A stretch of DNA of 64,000 nucleotides from an uncultured Alphaproteobacteria bacterium (GCA_902610175.1 CACLUR010000001.1:248001-312000), one strand, 5' to 3'. Shown: positions 27,482 to 36,433, numbered from the stretch's first letter. Notes: generated by a model from the letters alone, not told the origin. Numbers and translations are program-made.

Positions 27482-29103
27482 AGATTTTTCACTGTTTCTC
27501 TTAACTCGTACTTTTGAATTTTTCCAGTTGATGTTTTTGGTAGGACCTGAAATACAAAAGTTTTAGGCATTTTAAAACCAGCTAAGTGCTCTCTACAAAA
27601 TTTCTTTAACTCATCTTCTTCTACTGTTTGACCTTCAATTAACTCTATAAAAGCACAGGGTGTCTCACCCCATTTTTCATCAGGTCTAGCAACAACTGCT
27701 GCTAATGATACTGCAGGGTGCTTTGTAATAATATTTTCAATTTCTACAGATGATATATTTTCACCACCGCTAATAATTATATCTTTTGATCGATCTTTAA
27801 CTTGAATATACCCACTAGGGTGCATTACTGCTAAGTCGCCTGAATGAAACCATCCACTTTTCATCGACTCTTTAGTAGCTTCTTCATTTTTGTAGTACCC
27901 CATCATGACAGTATTTCCTCGGATCATAATCTCCCCCATGGTTTTTCCATCGGAAGGAACAGGTTCGAGTGTTTCTGGGTTCATGACCGATACCATTTCT
28001 GTGTGCGGATAGCGAACTCCTTGATAGGCTTTGAGCTCAGATCGCTTTTCATCTGCTAGATTATCCCAGTCCTTATTCCAAGCACAATGAACAACATGAC
28101 CGTAAGTTTCAGTCAGTCCATATACATGCATAACCTCAAAGCCTAAAGACTCCATTTTTTGAAGAATTGAACTAGGGGGCGGTGCACCAGCAGTCATAAC
28201 ATAAACCTTATTTTTCAATGCTTTTTGATCATCTGAAGGAGCATTTGCTATCATATTTAATACGATAGGAGCACCTCCAAAGTGAGTCACCTCATATTTA
28301 TCAATTAAATCGAAAATTTCTTTAACAACAATATTTCGTATAAATATTACACGGGCATGGAGCATCGCCAAAGTCCATGGATACCCCCAGCCATTGCAGT
28401 GAAACATTGGCACTGTATATAAATAAGTTAGCCGGTTAGGCATATTCCATGCAGTGATACTTCCCATTGACATTAAATAGGACCCTCTGTGATGGTACAC
28501 AACACCTTTTGGGTTTCCTGTTGTTCCAGATGTATAGTTCAGTGAAATAGCCTGCCACTCATCATCAGGTCTTATCCATTCAAACCCCTCATCACCTGTT
28601 TGCAGGAAACTTTCATACTCTAATTTCCCGATTGATGGAATATCTCCTAAACCTGCTTGTTTGTCATCAATATCAATAACGATGATCTCTCGGTTAACTT
28701 GAGAAATAGCGTCAATTGCTACATTGTGAAATTGTCGATCCACTATAAAAACTTTACAGTCACTATGATCTAGTATGTAAGCAACTGTTCTGGTGTCTAA
28801 ACGAGTATTAATTGTGTTAACAACACCTCCTGTCATAGGAACAGAATAATGCGCTTCAAATAATTCAGGAGTGTTTGCTGCCATAATAGAAACAACATCA
28901 CCTTTGCCAATTCCAACTTTTGTTAAAGCACTGGCAAATCGAGTGCATCGATCGTAAACTTGTCTCCAAGAGTACTTTCTTTCTTTATATACTATGGCTT
29001 CATAGTCGGGGTATACGTCTTTTATTCGATCAAGGAAACTTATGGGAGTTAAAGGAACAAAGTTAGCATCATTTTTATGCATTCCCTGTTCAAAATTATT
29101 CAT
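27478..29103 (-). CDS. Acyl-CoA synthetase, AMP-forming (DmdB/FadD-like)
   Basis: 541 residues of the ANL superfamily. It has the P-loop YTSGTTGNPKGVVYHHRGS, adenine-binding GLTETYG, GWFHSGDLAV and the C-terminal catalytic lysine in LPKTSTGKIQKYELRE. The overall style is that of medium-chain or methylthiopropionate ligases (DmdB-like), so a straight-chain fatty acid or 3-methylthiopropionate are both possible substrates. Its start shares one base with the upstream FadN-like stop, so activation and beta-oxidation steps are encoded together. Confidence 0.85.
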   Translation of the reverse strand: MNNFEQGMHKNDANFVPLTPISFLDRIKDVYPDYEAIVYKERKYSWRQVYDRCTRFASALTKVGIGKGDVVSIMAANTPELFEAHYSVPMTGGVVNTINTRLDTRTVAYILDHSDCKVFIVDRQFHNVAIDAISQVNREIIVIDIDDKQAGLGDIPSIGKLEYESFLQTGDEGFEWIRPDDEWQAISLNYTSGTTGNPKGVVYHHRGSYLMSMGSITAWNMPNRLTYLYTVPMFHCNGWGYPWTLAMLHARVIFIRNIVVKEIFDLIDKYEVTHFGGAPIVLNMIANAPSDDQKALKNKVYVMTAGAPPPSSILQKMESLGFEVMHVYGLTETYGHVVHCAWNKDWDNLADEKRSELKAYQGVRYPHTEMVSVMNPETLEPVPSDGKTMGEIMIRGNTVMMGYYKNEEATKESMKSGWFHSGDLAVMHPSGYIQVKDRSKDIIISGGENISSVEIENIITKHPAVSLAAVVARPDEKWGETPCAFIELIEGQTVEEDELKKFCREHLAGFKMPKTFVFQVLPKTSTGKIQKYELRETVKNL

Positions 29104-31442
29104 TAGTTTTTTAGTCTTCTCCCCGTAGACAGCATTGCATGGATCCTATCCCTCGTCTTATTGGATTGTATTAAATTTATCAAAGACTGTCGCTCTAAAT
29201 CATATAGATCGGCTTCTGACAATTCTTTTGATTTAGTTGTATCACCCCCGCTAAGTACGGTTGCTAAATGAAGACCAATATCAACATCGTAGCCAAAAAT
29301 GATCTTTTTTTGCTCTAAATCCAATAAAACTTGGTGCATTTTCTCTTTTACCTCAGGTCCGCTTAGTGTGAACTTTGGCTTTTCAGGAGCGGAATATCCA
29401 TTCTTTAATAATGATACTTGATTAAAGGCCTCCACAAGAAGATTATCTCTGTTCAAAACGAAAATATCATCATCTAGAAAAAATTTATGCTTTTTAGCTT
29501 GCAATGGGGAATGGGCCATTAGGCCATATCCTATAATATCAAATACTTGAAGAGCTGCTTGATCATGGTCATTTACATATTTTTTGTCTTGTACCCATCT
29601 CCATAATAATTCTTTACATCCACCACCACCTGGAACAAGGCCGACACCTGTTTCTACTAAACCTAAAGTGCTATTCATATGTGCAACCATCTTAGAAGTT
29701 TGACATGCTACTTCAAAACCACCTCCAATAGCTAAACCTGCAACAGCACTAACTGTTGGTTTCGACGCATATTTCATTTTCATACACGCGGATTGAAAAT
29801 CAGATAGGTATTTATCTATACCTTTCCAGTCTTTCACGTCAGCTAAACCAATCATGGTATTTAAATCAGCACCTGCAGAAAAATTCATAGCCTCATTATA
29901 AACAACTAGACCTTGATAATTATCTTGTTCAAGACGGTTAACTGACTCCTCTAAAATTTTCATGGCATCTGCGTTTAAAGCATTTGCCTTAGTGTGAAAC
30001 TCACAACACAGTATCTTCTGTTCTCGAGGTTCATCATTAAATTGCCAAATGGTTGCAGCAAAATTTCGAGATAAAGGATTAGCATACTTTTTGTGGTCAC
30101 CTAATCGGCGAACACCTTCTCCCCTGGAGATAAACTTCATACCTGCTTCATGATTATAGGCGCGTGAAGAAGTAGAGTCATAAGGCTCTTGTTTTAATCT
30201 AATCATAGTTGTTAGCAACTCAGGAACATCTTGTTTTTCATCTTGAAGTCGTTGGACAAATTTGGTGAGCCCGTACTCATTTAATAATTCAAATGGACCC
30301 TCATTCCAGTTAAATCCCATACGAAGTGCATCATCTATATCTGTTACCCTTGATGAAACTTCAGGAATGCAAAATGCGCTATAATTAATAATTTTAGCTA
30401 ATACTGCAAAAGCATATCGACCATACTCACTATCATCATCAAGGAGTGCTTTGATGCCCTCTTTCTCAACTCTTCTAGCGATTTCTAAATCTACTTTATC
30501 AAAATCATAATAACTCATGTCTGACGTGTTCATGGCTTTAACATGTTCATCACCCTCAACAATTGTTGTTTGATAAAAACCACCAGGGCCCTTATTTCCA
30601 TTAAAACCTTTTTCAAGTAACTGCTCGACCAAAGGGTGAGGTTTTACTACATCCATAAAAGGATCATTTTCTTGTAATTCTTTTTTAAAGCTAGCAAGAA
30701 CATCTTTCATCAAATCAATTCCAATGAGATCATAGAGTCCAAAAACACCTGTTTTAGGAATTCCTAATGGTCGGCCAAATAAGGCATCTGCAATTTCTAC
30801 TGGAAGGCCTCGTTCTAAAGCCTCATACATTGCCACTTGCATCGCGTAAACACCAATTCGATTACCAATAAAACCAGGGCTATCGTTACAATTGACAATT
30901 CCTTTACCTAACTCATTTTTACAAAAATCTCGAAGTCCACTCATCTTATCTTTATTCATCGTTGGTGTTTCAACGATCTCTAATAATCTCATAAATCGGA
31001 CAGGGTTAAAAAAATGAGTAATACAAAAATCTGCTTTCATGCTATCGGACATCTCTTGTGTCAGAATTGAAAGAGGAATAGTCGAAGTATTAGATGAAAT
31101 AATAGAGTTGGAGCTGCGAACTTTATCAATTTGGGAGTAAAGTTTGTGTTTGATATCAATACGCTCAACAACAGCTTCGATAACCCAATCAGCATCTTTG
31201 ATTTCATCAAAATCGTCATCGAGGTTACCTGGTTTGATATGATCAATTCTAGATCTTTCTACTAATAGAGGCGGATCTGACTTTTTGATAATATCAATGG
31301 CGTTTTCAGAAATTTGGTTGGGTTTGTCTTTGCCTTTGAGATCGAGCAAAACTACCTGGCGGTTAGAATTAGCCAAATGGGCGGCAATACCTGAACCCAT
31401 CGTTCCAGCGCCAATTACAACAATTTTATTGAATTTACTCAT
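29103..31442 (-). CDS. 3-hydroxyacyl-CoA dehydrogenase / enoyl-CoA hydratase fusion (FadN type)
   Basis: 779 residues with the dehydrogenase first and the hydratase (crotonase) domain last, the FadN order rather than that of E. coli FadB. Dehydrogenase landmarks are VIGAGTMGSGIAAHLAN (NAD site), SSNTSTIPLS and THFFNPVRFMRLLE; the second helical half includes GNKGPGGFY. The crotonase part shows NFSAGADLN and AGLAIGGGFEVA with ETGVGLVPGGGG. It catalyses two central beta-oxidation steps. No thiolase or acyl-CoA dehydrogenase follows in this operon. Confidence 0.92.
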   Translation of the reverse strand: MSKFNKIVVIGAGTMGSGIAAHLANSNRQVVLLDLKGKDKPNQISENAIDIIKKSDPPLLVERSRIDHIKPGNLDDDFDEIKDADWVIEAVVERIDIKHKLYSQIDKVRSSNSIISSNTSTIPLSILTQEMSDSMKADFCITHFFNPVRFMRLLEIVETPTMNKDKMSGLRDFCKNELGKGIVNCNDSPGFIGNRIGVYAMQVAMYEALERGLPVEIADALFGRPLGIPKTGVFGLYDLIGIDLMKDVLASFKKELQENDPFMDVVKPHPLVEQLLEKGFNGNKGPGGFYQTTIVEGDEHVKAMNTSDMSYYDFDKVDLEIARRVEKEGIKALLDDDSEYGRYAFAVLAKIINYSAFCIPEVSSRVTDIDDALRMGFNWNEGPFELLNEYGLTKFVQRLQDEKQDVPELLTTMIRLKQEPYDSTSSRAYNHEAGMKFISRGEGVRRLGDHKKYANPLSRNFAATIWQFNDEPREQKILCCEFHTKANALNADAMKILEESVNRLEQDNYQGLVVYNEAMNFSAGADLNTMIGLADVKDWKGIDKYLSDFQSACMKMKYASKPTVSAVAGLAIGGGFEVACQTSKMVAHMNSTLGLVETGVGLVPGGGGCKELLWRWVQDKKYVNDHDQAALQVFDIIGYGLMAHSPLQAKKHKFFLDDDIFVLNRDNLLVEAFNQVSLLKNGYSAPEKPKFTLSGPEVKEKMHQVLLDLEQKKIIFGYDVDIGLHLATVLSGGDTTKSKELSEADLYDLERQSLINLIQSNKTRDRIHAMLSTGRRLKN

Positions 31443-31495
31443 ACCGACAGAAGAGGGATAATAGCAAAAGTTAAAAATTATTATATAACTAAGTT

Positions 31496-31810
31496 GTGAG
31501 CACTCCGAAAAATGTAAAATGCTGCAAATGCGGCAAAATTTTGAAATTTAGATTAGAGGGTTATGCAACACCTAGTGAATTTGTATTAGATGAAAAAGAT
31601 GTAGATGGAATGCCAGTATTTTTATGTGGTTCAATAAAAGGATGTAGATTTAAAATTGACCCAGTTGATTATATGAAAAATCGAGGAAACGATAATCACA
31701 TAGTAAAAACAGTTGACGCTGATCTAGATTTTTCGAATTGGGACTTTGAAAATTTACCAACAAAAAAAATCAAGAGATCTATATTTCATAAAGTAAAGAA
31801 ATTCATCTAA
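31496..31810 (+). CDS. Small cysteine-rich protein of unknown function
   Basis: 104 residues, GTG start, divergent from the FadN-like gene. Cys9, Cys10 and Cys13 (CCKCGK) plus two later cysteines in FLCGSIKGCRF make a likely zinc-ribbon fold. The tail (about 89-104) is basic. I do not recognise the family. Confidence 0.55.
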   Translation: MSTPKNVKCCKCGKILKFRLEGYATPSEFVLDEKDVDGMPVFLCGSIKGCRFKIDPVDYMKNRGNDNHIVKTVDADLDFSNWDFENLPTKKIKRSIFHKVKKFI

Positions 31811-31811
31811 A

Positions 31812-32282
31812 TTAATTAAATTTACTTCTCCATTTATTGTAATATTTATTCCATTTATTTAATAACTTTTGTGCCTCAAAGGCTTTGTGATTATTTTCGT
31901 ATTTATATTCTGTATAATAATCAATTAGTAATATGTGAGCCTTTCTAAAATATTTCTCATATTTTTTTTTTAAATCTTTATTAAATAAACTAGTATCTAC
32001 TCTGTCTAAATAGTAATTTTCTACATCATACGAATATTTTAATGATTTTTTTAAAAGACTTATTAATTCTACTCTATCATAATAATCAAAAACTCCAGTC
32101 CTATCTGCTTTATCAATTATTTTCATTGCTTGATTATATGTATTTAGAGAAATGATAAAGTTATCTCTCGATTTTATTAATCTTTCTTGCTCATCAGCGT
32201 ATAAAAAATTAGTGCTAAAAAAAAACAAAATATAGTTTAAAATAATCAATGTGAAAAATTTTTTATTATTTGCGGTATACAT
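31812..32282 (-). CDS. Putative secreted protein of unknown function
   Basis: About 156 residues from ATG 32282 (an in-frame ATG at 32303 would add seven). A hydrophobic stretch NKKFFTLIILNYILFFFSTNFLYADE looks like a signal peptide with cleavage before DEQ. The mature part is helical, charged and rich in Lys, Tyr and Asp. It is convergent with the small cysteine-rich gene, and its start overlaps a divergent membrane-protein gene, so one of the two N-termini may be wrong. Confidence 0.55.
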   Translation of the reverse strand: MYTANNKKFFTLIILNYILFFFSTNFLYADEQERLIKSRDNFIISLNTYNQAMKIIDKADRTGVFDYYDRVELISLLKKSLKYSYDVENYYLDRVDTSLFNKDLKKKYEKYFRKAHILLIDYYTEYKYENNHKAFEAQKLLNKWNKYYNKWRSKFN

Positions 32283-32442
32283 AATACTCACCTTATATGG
32301 CATTAGCGTACTTTTTTTTGGATTTTTCTACAACTATCAATATGCAATTACTCATGGTTTTTGGAGTTGGTTGTTTTTTGGAGAATTTGTTGCTAGTTTT
32401 AAAGCTATAATTTGGCCATTATTTGAGTTTAAAATTTTATAG
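32251..32442 (+). CDS. Small membrane protein, two predicted helices
   Basis: 63 residues, GTG start, with one helix at about 3-25 and a second segment in SWLFFGEFVASFKAIIWPLF. The aromatic C-terminal half looks like a real conserved protein rather than a shadow. It is head-to-head with a secreted-protein gene, overlapping it by about 32 bases. Function is unknown. Confidence 0.45.
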   Translation: MKNFLLFAVYIILTLYGISVLFFGFFYNYQYAITHGFWSWLFFGEFVASFKAIIWPLFEFKIL

Positions 32443-32461
32443 CTTAATATCAAAAATATAT

Positions 32462-32551
32462 TGGTGCAGCCGGATCAGGAGTCGAACCTGCATCTTCCCT
32501 TCCCGCAAGAAATCTCAGTGTGGGACGCTTTTCCATTTAAGCTAAGGCCGC
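32462..32551 (-). tRNA. tRNA-like sequence with aberrant anticodon domain
   Basis: 90 bases on the minus strand, ending in an encoded CCA. The acceptor GCGGCC pairs with GGCTGC; the D arm is canonical (TA, then GCTT / AAGC stem with A14, G18G19 and A21), and the T arm has GCAGG TTCGACT CCTG. Between them no normal 5-bp, 7-base anticodon arm can be drawn: TCCC can pair with GGGA but leaves a loop of about 15 bases. CTGAGAT in that loop would suit a tRNA-Leu(GAG), and 90 bases fits a class II tRNA. The T stem also mismatches or extends (GAT/ATC). It may be a decayed tRNA or an unusual functional one. Confidence 0.5.
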
Positions 32552-32580
32552 ATAGGTAAATTTTAATTTCATCGAAAGTG

Positions 32581-32808
32581 TTATTTCCCATATTTAGGAA
32601 TGACAGGAGGCTCGGGCTCCTCTGGCAATGTACATTGCTCTTTGTTAGCGGGTAATTCATCAAAAGGGCGTGTTACCCAGATGTGTGAAAAAATAATGTC
32701 CCCATTTTCATTTTGAAAGCATTTCTTACCAAAATGAAGTTGACTGTGATTTTGTTCATCAGCAACATACAAGAATAAAACTGCTGCTAGAAAATGTAAA
32801 AAAGTCAT
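32581..32808 (-). CDS. Small putative secreted protein
   Basis: 75 residues with a hydrophobic N-terminus (TFLHFLAAVLFLYVA) and two cysteines (Cys30 and Cys59) that could form a disulfide. The C-terminus is proline-rich (PEEPEPPVIPKYGK). Its ATG overlaps the stop of the upstream gene by four bases, which supports translation. No family is recognised. Confidence 0.5.
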   Translation of the reverse strand: MTFLHFLAAVLFLYVADEQNHSQLHFGKKCFQNENGDIIFSHIWVTRPFDELPANKEQCTLPEEPEPPVIPKYGK

Positions 32809-33407
32809 GTTTTTAGTCCTTTCTGAGAATTGTTTAGGCTAGCTGAAATGGGATCAGGTATTTTTTTGCAATGCCTATGAGCTCTGTCCATGGCTTCCTC
32901 TACTTGAGGCATAGCCCACTGTATTGTAGGTAAGTCTATGAATGTTCTTAAAGCTACTGGTTCCTCGAAAGGTACATCAGTGACTGTTAAGCGAGAGCGT
33001 TTATGAAAAGTATAATATTCTTTAATCGTTTCATGATTGTAAGAGCCCATCCCAATTAAAATCATGTGTCCATTCTTATATGGATATATTTCATGCACCA
33101 TTCCGGTGGTTGAATGACCATTTTCCTGGAGTTCAATTTCTTTATCTAATAATTTTGTGAGATCAGGGTGAACTGATAAAGTAAATAATTCAAAGAATTG
33201 GAGAACGCGATCACAATTATTTTTGGTCATAACAAAAATTATATTTTCTGAGTCTTCAACATCACCACTACGTTCGATTGCAATCATTTCCTCCTCCAAT
33301 AATTGAATATTCCAACCATGAAATCTTTCTAAAGTCATCGCTGAGCTTAAGGAGAAAATAAATAGAGAAGTAATTATTAGTATTAAGTATTTTCCTCTTT
33401 GCACCAC
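32805..33407 (-). CDS. Putative secreted two-cysteine protein
   Basis: About 200 residues from GTG 33407; the frame is open upstream to ATG 33584, but that extension reads as non-coding, and GTG 33407 or 33404 gives a signal peptide (KYLILIITSLFIFSLSSA). The mature chain has one cysteine in KNNCDRV and another at the end in HRHCKKIPDP, after a conserved-looking helix. It resembles the general layout of the 35.9 kb secreted protein on the other side of the channel gene. Function is unknown. Confidence 0.5.
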   Translation of the reverse strand: MVQRGKYLILIITSLFIFSLSSAMTLERFHGWNIQLLEEEMIAIERSGDVEDSENIIFVMTKNNCDRVLQFFELFTLSVHPDLTKLLDKEIELQENGHSTTGMVHEIYPYKNGHMILIGMGSYNHETIKEYYTFHKRSRLTVTDVPFEEPVALRTFIDLPTIQWAMPQVEEAMDRAHRHCKKIPDPISASLNNSQKGLKT

Positions 33408-33660
33408 GGCTAATGTACAGGAGGATGGGATTAGCCGTAGCACAGAAAGGAACCATGAAAAAACCACCTCAATTTTTCCTCTCTCTTTTTTTTGTTTGTC
33501 ATTTGTTAACCTGGTAGGAAATGACTTAGAGAAGGAGTAACTAGAAAACAGAAAGGAAGAGAGAGGTCTTTGCACTGAAGACAAAGATATTAAATTTTAA
33601 AAATAAAGATTGGTGAGATATTAAAATTTTTTAGACAATAATATAAGTTTTGAAATGTAT

Positions 33661-35013
33661 CTAATTATAAACATTCAAGGCAAATAAAGTAGTGACAACT
33701 GGATAGGTTAAACACAGAATAACGAAGAGATTTTTGTCGTAATTTTGATGAGCTGTAATCTCTTTTGATCGAGAGTAAAAAAAATAATTTATGATGGTAA
33801 TAAACGTTGAAAACCCTGTAAATAAGTATGAAGCCAATATCATTGTGTCCAGAACGGTGAAATCATTTATTTTTGGAACATCATCTCCAAATGTAAATTG
33901 AAATACTACTAAAGTAAGTAAAGATCCGAGACTGACAGCTAATTTAGACTCTAGCTCACGTGATGGTATCAAGAAAACCATAAATGATAAATAAACCAAA
34001 AATATCACAGGTAAGATAATCTTTAGGATATAGTAAAAAGATTTACGATTAAGATCAAAACTGTATTCCAGTTTTTGCAGTACACCTTGTCCATAAATTT
34101 TAGTATCACAACAATTTAGAGTGTGATCATTAATTTGCCACTCATACAAAATTTCATTGCCATCCCTCATAATAATTTCTGGGTCGTATAACGAAGACGT
34201 GCTTAAATCAATGTCTTGGAAGATAAAATCAGCTGATGTGGAAATATTATCAAAAGGAAATTTTTTAAAATCTGAGGAATTCGTAACTTGATAATTAATT
34301 TGTTGTTTGAGCACAAAATTAAAAGGATCAGATTTATCGTTTGTGATAAGTAAACTTTTAAAGGTTATATCATTTATAAAAGATCCTGTTTGTGTAGTTT
34401 CAAATGTAGGATACCAAATTTTTTGTAAAATATTTTCAAGCTCTGCTGACTTTCTAAAAATGCATTTAATAGGTGATTTATCAAGATCTGTTAAATTGAA
34501 AAAATTATGTATTAGATCTTCATTTTGCCACTGCAAGTTAACCTCTAAATTTAAATTTGATTTACTACTTTGTTGAATGACCTCAAAATCATTTAATAGT
34601 ATATCTGCCTCAACTATAGGGTGACCCAGATAAGGAATTCTTTTAAGTTCAACTATCTCCTCTTTCCCATCTAAACGTTGAACAGTTAGCGAGAGGTCTC
34701 TCATTGCTGAAGTCTCTAGTAAGTTGGATAAGTACAAGTAGGCATCAACATCATCGGAAGCAACAGGTTTTTGATCAACAGCTAAGATGCGGTCTCCAGC
34801 CTCGAGAGAAGTATTAAAAGCATAAGATCCAAAGCGTTTTTTGTTGATAATAGGTTGATTTTGCTCAAGAACTACACCGCTATCGTTATAAGCTAGTCTA
34901 ATGTTAGAAGTTTCTCTGAAGTCTTTTTTTAGGAGTCGTTCACAAATTTCTGCTCCCCAGCTAACACTAGAAAAGAAAACCCAAAATCCTAAAATTATCC
35001 CCCTTAAAAACAA
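33661..35013 (-). CDS. PDZ-like domain fused to a Cys-loop-type pentameric ligand-gated ion channel
   Basis: 450 residues, TTG start. Order: signal peptide (1-20, ends SWGA); PDZ-like domain (about 40-125, core SLEAGDRILAVDQKPV); extracellular ligand-binding beta domain (about 135-320) with an IWYP tryptophan at 200 and the family's Pro-loop KFPFD at 251-255; then four membrane helices, M1 about 325-349, M2 about 355-377, M3 about 386-412 and M4 about 428-448. M1-M3 (KIILPVIFLVYLSFMVF, KLAVSLGSLLTLVVF, LDTMILASYLF) align by eye with the bacterial channel ELIC. Glu353 and Glu355 lie at the inner mouth of M2, which would favour cations. The gene follows a small HTH-like gene after one base. Ligand and ion are unknown. 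Confidence 0.85.
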   Translation of the reverse strand: MFLRGIILGFWVFFSSVSWGAEICERLLKKDFRETSNIRLAYNDSGVVLEQNQPIINKKRFGSYAFNTSLEAGDRILAVDQKPVASDDVDAYLYLSNLLETSAMRDLSLTVQRLDGKEEIVELKRIPYLGHPIVEADILLNDFEVIQQSSKSNLNLEVNLQWQNEDLIHNFFNLTDLDKSPIKCIFRKSAELENILQKIWYPTFETTQTGSFINDITFKSLLITNDKSDPFNFVLKQQINYQVTNSSDFKKFPFDNISTSADFIFQDIDLSTSSLYDPEIIMRDGNEILYEWQINDHTLNCCDTKIYGQGVLQKLEYSFDLNRKSFYYILKIILPVIFLVYLSFMVFLIPSRELESKLAVSLGSLLTLVVFQFTFGDDVPKINDFTVLDTMILASYLFTGFSTFITIINYFFYSRSKEITAHQNYDKNLFVILCLTYPVVTTLFALNVYN

Positions 35014-35014
35014 A

Positions 35015-35479
35015 TTAGAGTGATTTTAACACACTCTTAATTTTACTCAACTGGTCATCTAATTTTTGAATGTCTTGGTAAATTTTCTCTTTTTCATGTG
35101 GGACTATTTTTGATCCTCCTGAACTTTTCTCATCCATTGACTCACGTACAGCATCCATTAAATCTCCCAATCTTCCGCCTATTGCTAATATCTCTGATTG
35201 TACTTCACTTTCACTAGCAGGTTTTTCAGGTTGGGCAGTTGCTAGATAATCTTTCAAAAAATTGCTAAAGGGAGTTTTTTGGTAAATTTTATGCATAGCA
35301 TGCTCTAACCGTATGACAGTTCTAAATTGTATATTCCTATCAGTATCGTCGGGATCAGCACATTTATATATATAAGACTTGGTCTTCCCAGTGATATCTT
35401 GAATGTCTTGATCACTTAAATTTTTAAGAACCTCTTTTAGGGTATGTTCAATGGTGATAATTTCTTTTGTTTTAGACAT
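35015..35479 (-). CDS. Small HTH/regulator-like protein upstream of the channel gene
   Basis: 154 residues. An N-terminal segment (LSDQDIQDITGKTKSYIYKCADPDDTDRN) looks like a helix-turn-helix of the phage CII-like kind; the C-terminal third (about 105-154) is charged and probably coiled-coil (EKIYQDIQKLDDQLSKIKSVL). It ends one base before the ion-channel start, so the two are translated from one message. A role in controlling the channel gene is inferred from position only. Confidence 0.6.
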   Translation of the reverse strand: MSKTKEIITIEHTLKEVLKNLSDQDIQDITGKTKSYIYKCADPDDTDRNIQFRTVIRLEHAMHKIYQKTPFSNFLKDYLATAQPEKPASESEVQSEILAIGGRLGDLMDAVRESMDEKSSGGSKIVPHEKEKIYQDIQKLDDQLSKIKSVLKSL

Positions 35480-35585
35480 ACCCCACTATAGCAATTTATG
35501 TTAAGCGGGTAATCAATAATCTATGTCCAAAAGTAAAAAAGCTTTGGACTATTTGTAGAAATAATAATTCCTCATTATTGTTATC

Positions 35586-35906
35586 ATGAAGTCTAATTAT
35601 ATTACTCCTACTTTAGGTAGAAGATTATCCTCTAATAAAAAAAATGAACCCCAATCCCTAAGAGATATTGAAGAGTATTTGCGTTGTTTAGCACAAATCA
35701 GACAAGAAAATAATATTTCAGTTGAGGATGTAATGCAGCATTTGAATTATTCTCGTAGCACTCTTGATGCTCTTGAGAATGGTAATCTAGAATTTATTCA
35801 GTATCCCCTAAATTACTTTTTTACAAGGCAATATGCCTCTTATCTTAAAGTACCCTTTCCTCAGCAATTTTTAATGAGCCATTTTAAACCAGGAGAAAAG
35901 AAGTAA
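35586..35906 (+). CDS. RodZ-like/XRE helix-turn-helix protein
   Basis: 106 residues. The core IRQENNISVEDVMQHLNYSRSTLDALENGNLEFIQYP followed by FFTRQYASYL matches the N-terminal HTH of RodZ-type proteins, but there is no transmembrane segment or RodZ C-domain. It is divergent from the regulator/channel pair across 106 bases, and its stop shares a base with the next ATG, so it heads an operon of secreted proteins. It may be the local regulator. Confidence 0.7.
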   Translation: MKSNYITPTLGRRLSSNKKNEPQSLRDIEEYLRCLAQIRQENNISVEDVMQHLNYSRSTLDALENGNLEFIQYPLNYFFTRQYASYLKVPFPQQFLMSHFKPGEKK

Positions 35907-36433
35907 TGAGAGCATTATTATTGTTATTTATCAGTGTTTTTTTAACCAATTGTTCTCTAAAAGCAGAAGGTAGCCCTATGCATCATGAATTTGATAATTG
36001 GATACATATGGAGGCTCAAGAGGAAAACTTAGACTTAGTCTTTAGTTTGGAAAACCAAGATCAAATGATTATTTTTATTGTCGATCCAAACTTAAGTTGC
36101 GATGCTCGTTTGGTTTATACCAATCGAGAATTTGAGCCCAAAGATTTTGATGTTATGAGTGGTGAAACTTTTGATTGGAAGCTCTCAGGTCAATCTTATC
36201 AAGGCGCAAATGCGAGCCGATTGAATGCCGATGGATACGTTCGGTGGGAGTTAATGAGTTTTTATAAACATCACTTCTCCAAGCTGGAAGAGCTGTTGTC
36301 CAAAAGAGGACAAATTTCATTTTCTATCAATGATCCACTCGACAGATTTGAAAAACAAGAGATAGAAATGAAAGCAAACGGACTCAGTTCTGCTCTTAAC
36401 AGCGCTTTGGATACGTGCCAGGGGTGGACATGA
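35906..36433 (+). CDS. Putative secreted two-cysteine protein
   Basis: 175 residues with a signal peptide (about 1-20, LLLLFISVFLTNCSLKA; the Cys has Asn before it, so this is not a standard lipobox). The mature chain has cysteines in NLSCDARL and DTCQGWT, the latter after the helix GLSSALNSALDTC. Spacing and ends resemble the secreted protein at 32.8-33.4 kb. G+C is visibly higher than in the core genes (about 50% in parts). Start and stop overlap its neighbours. Confidence 0.55.
   Translation: MRALLLLFISVFLTNCSLKAEGSPMHHEFDNWIHMEAQEENLDLVFSLENQDQMIIFIVDPNLSCDARLVYTNREFEPKDFDVMSGETFDWKLSGQSYQGANASRLNADGYVRWELMSFYKHHFSKLEELLSKRGQISFSINDPLDRFEKQEIEMKANGLSSALNSALDTCQGWT

Noticed and set aside
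32462-32551. Permuted tmRNA acceptor piece or selenocysteine tRNA
   Set aside because: The T arm resembles selC, but there is no TCA anticodon loop and no extended acceptor. A D arm is present and no tmRNA coding piece follows, so neither fits.
32475-32663. 62-codon minus-strand frame across the tRNA-like sequence
   Set aside because: It covers the CCA end, T arm and acceptor of the tRNA-like element and overlaps the small secreted gene in another frame; its composition is not protein-like.
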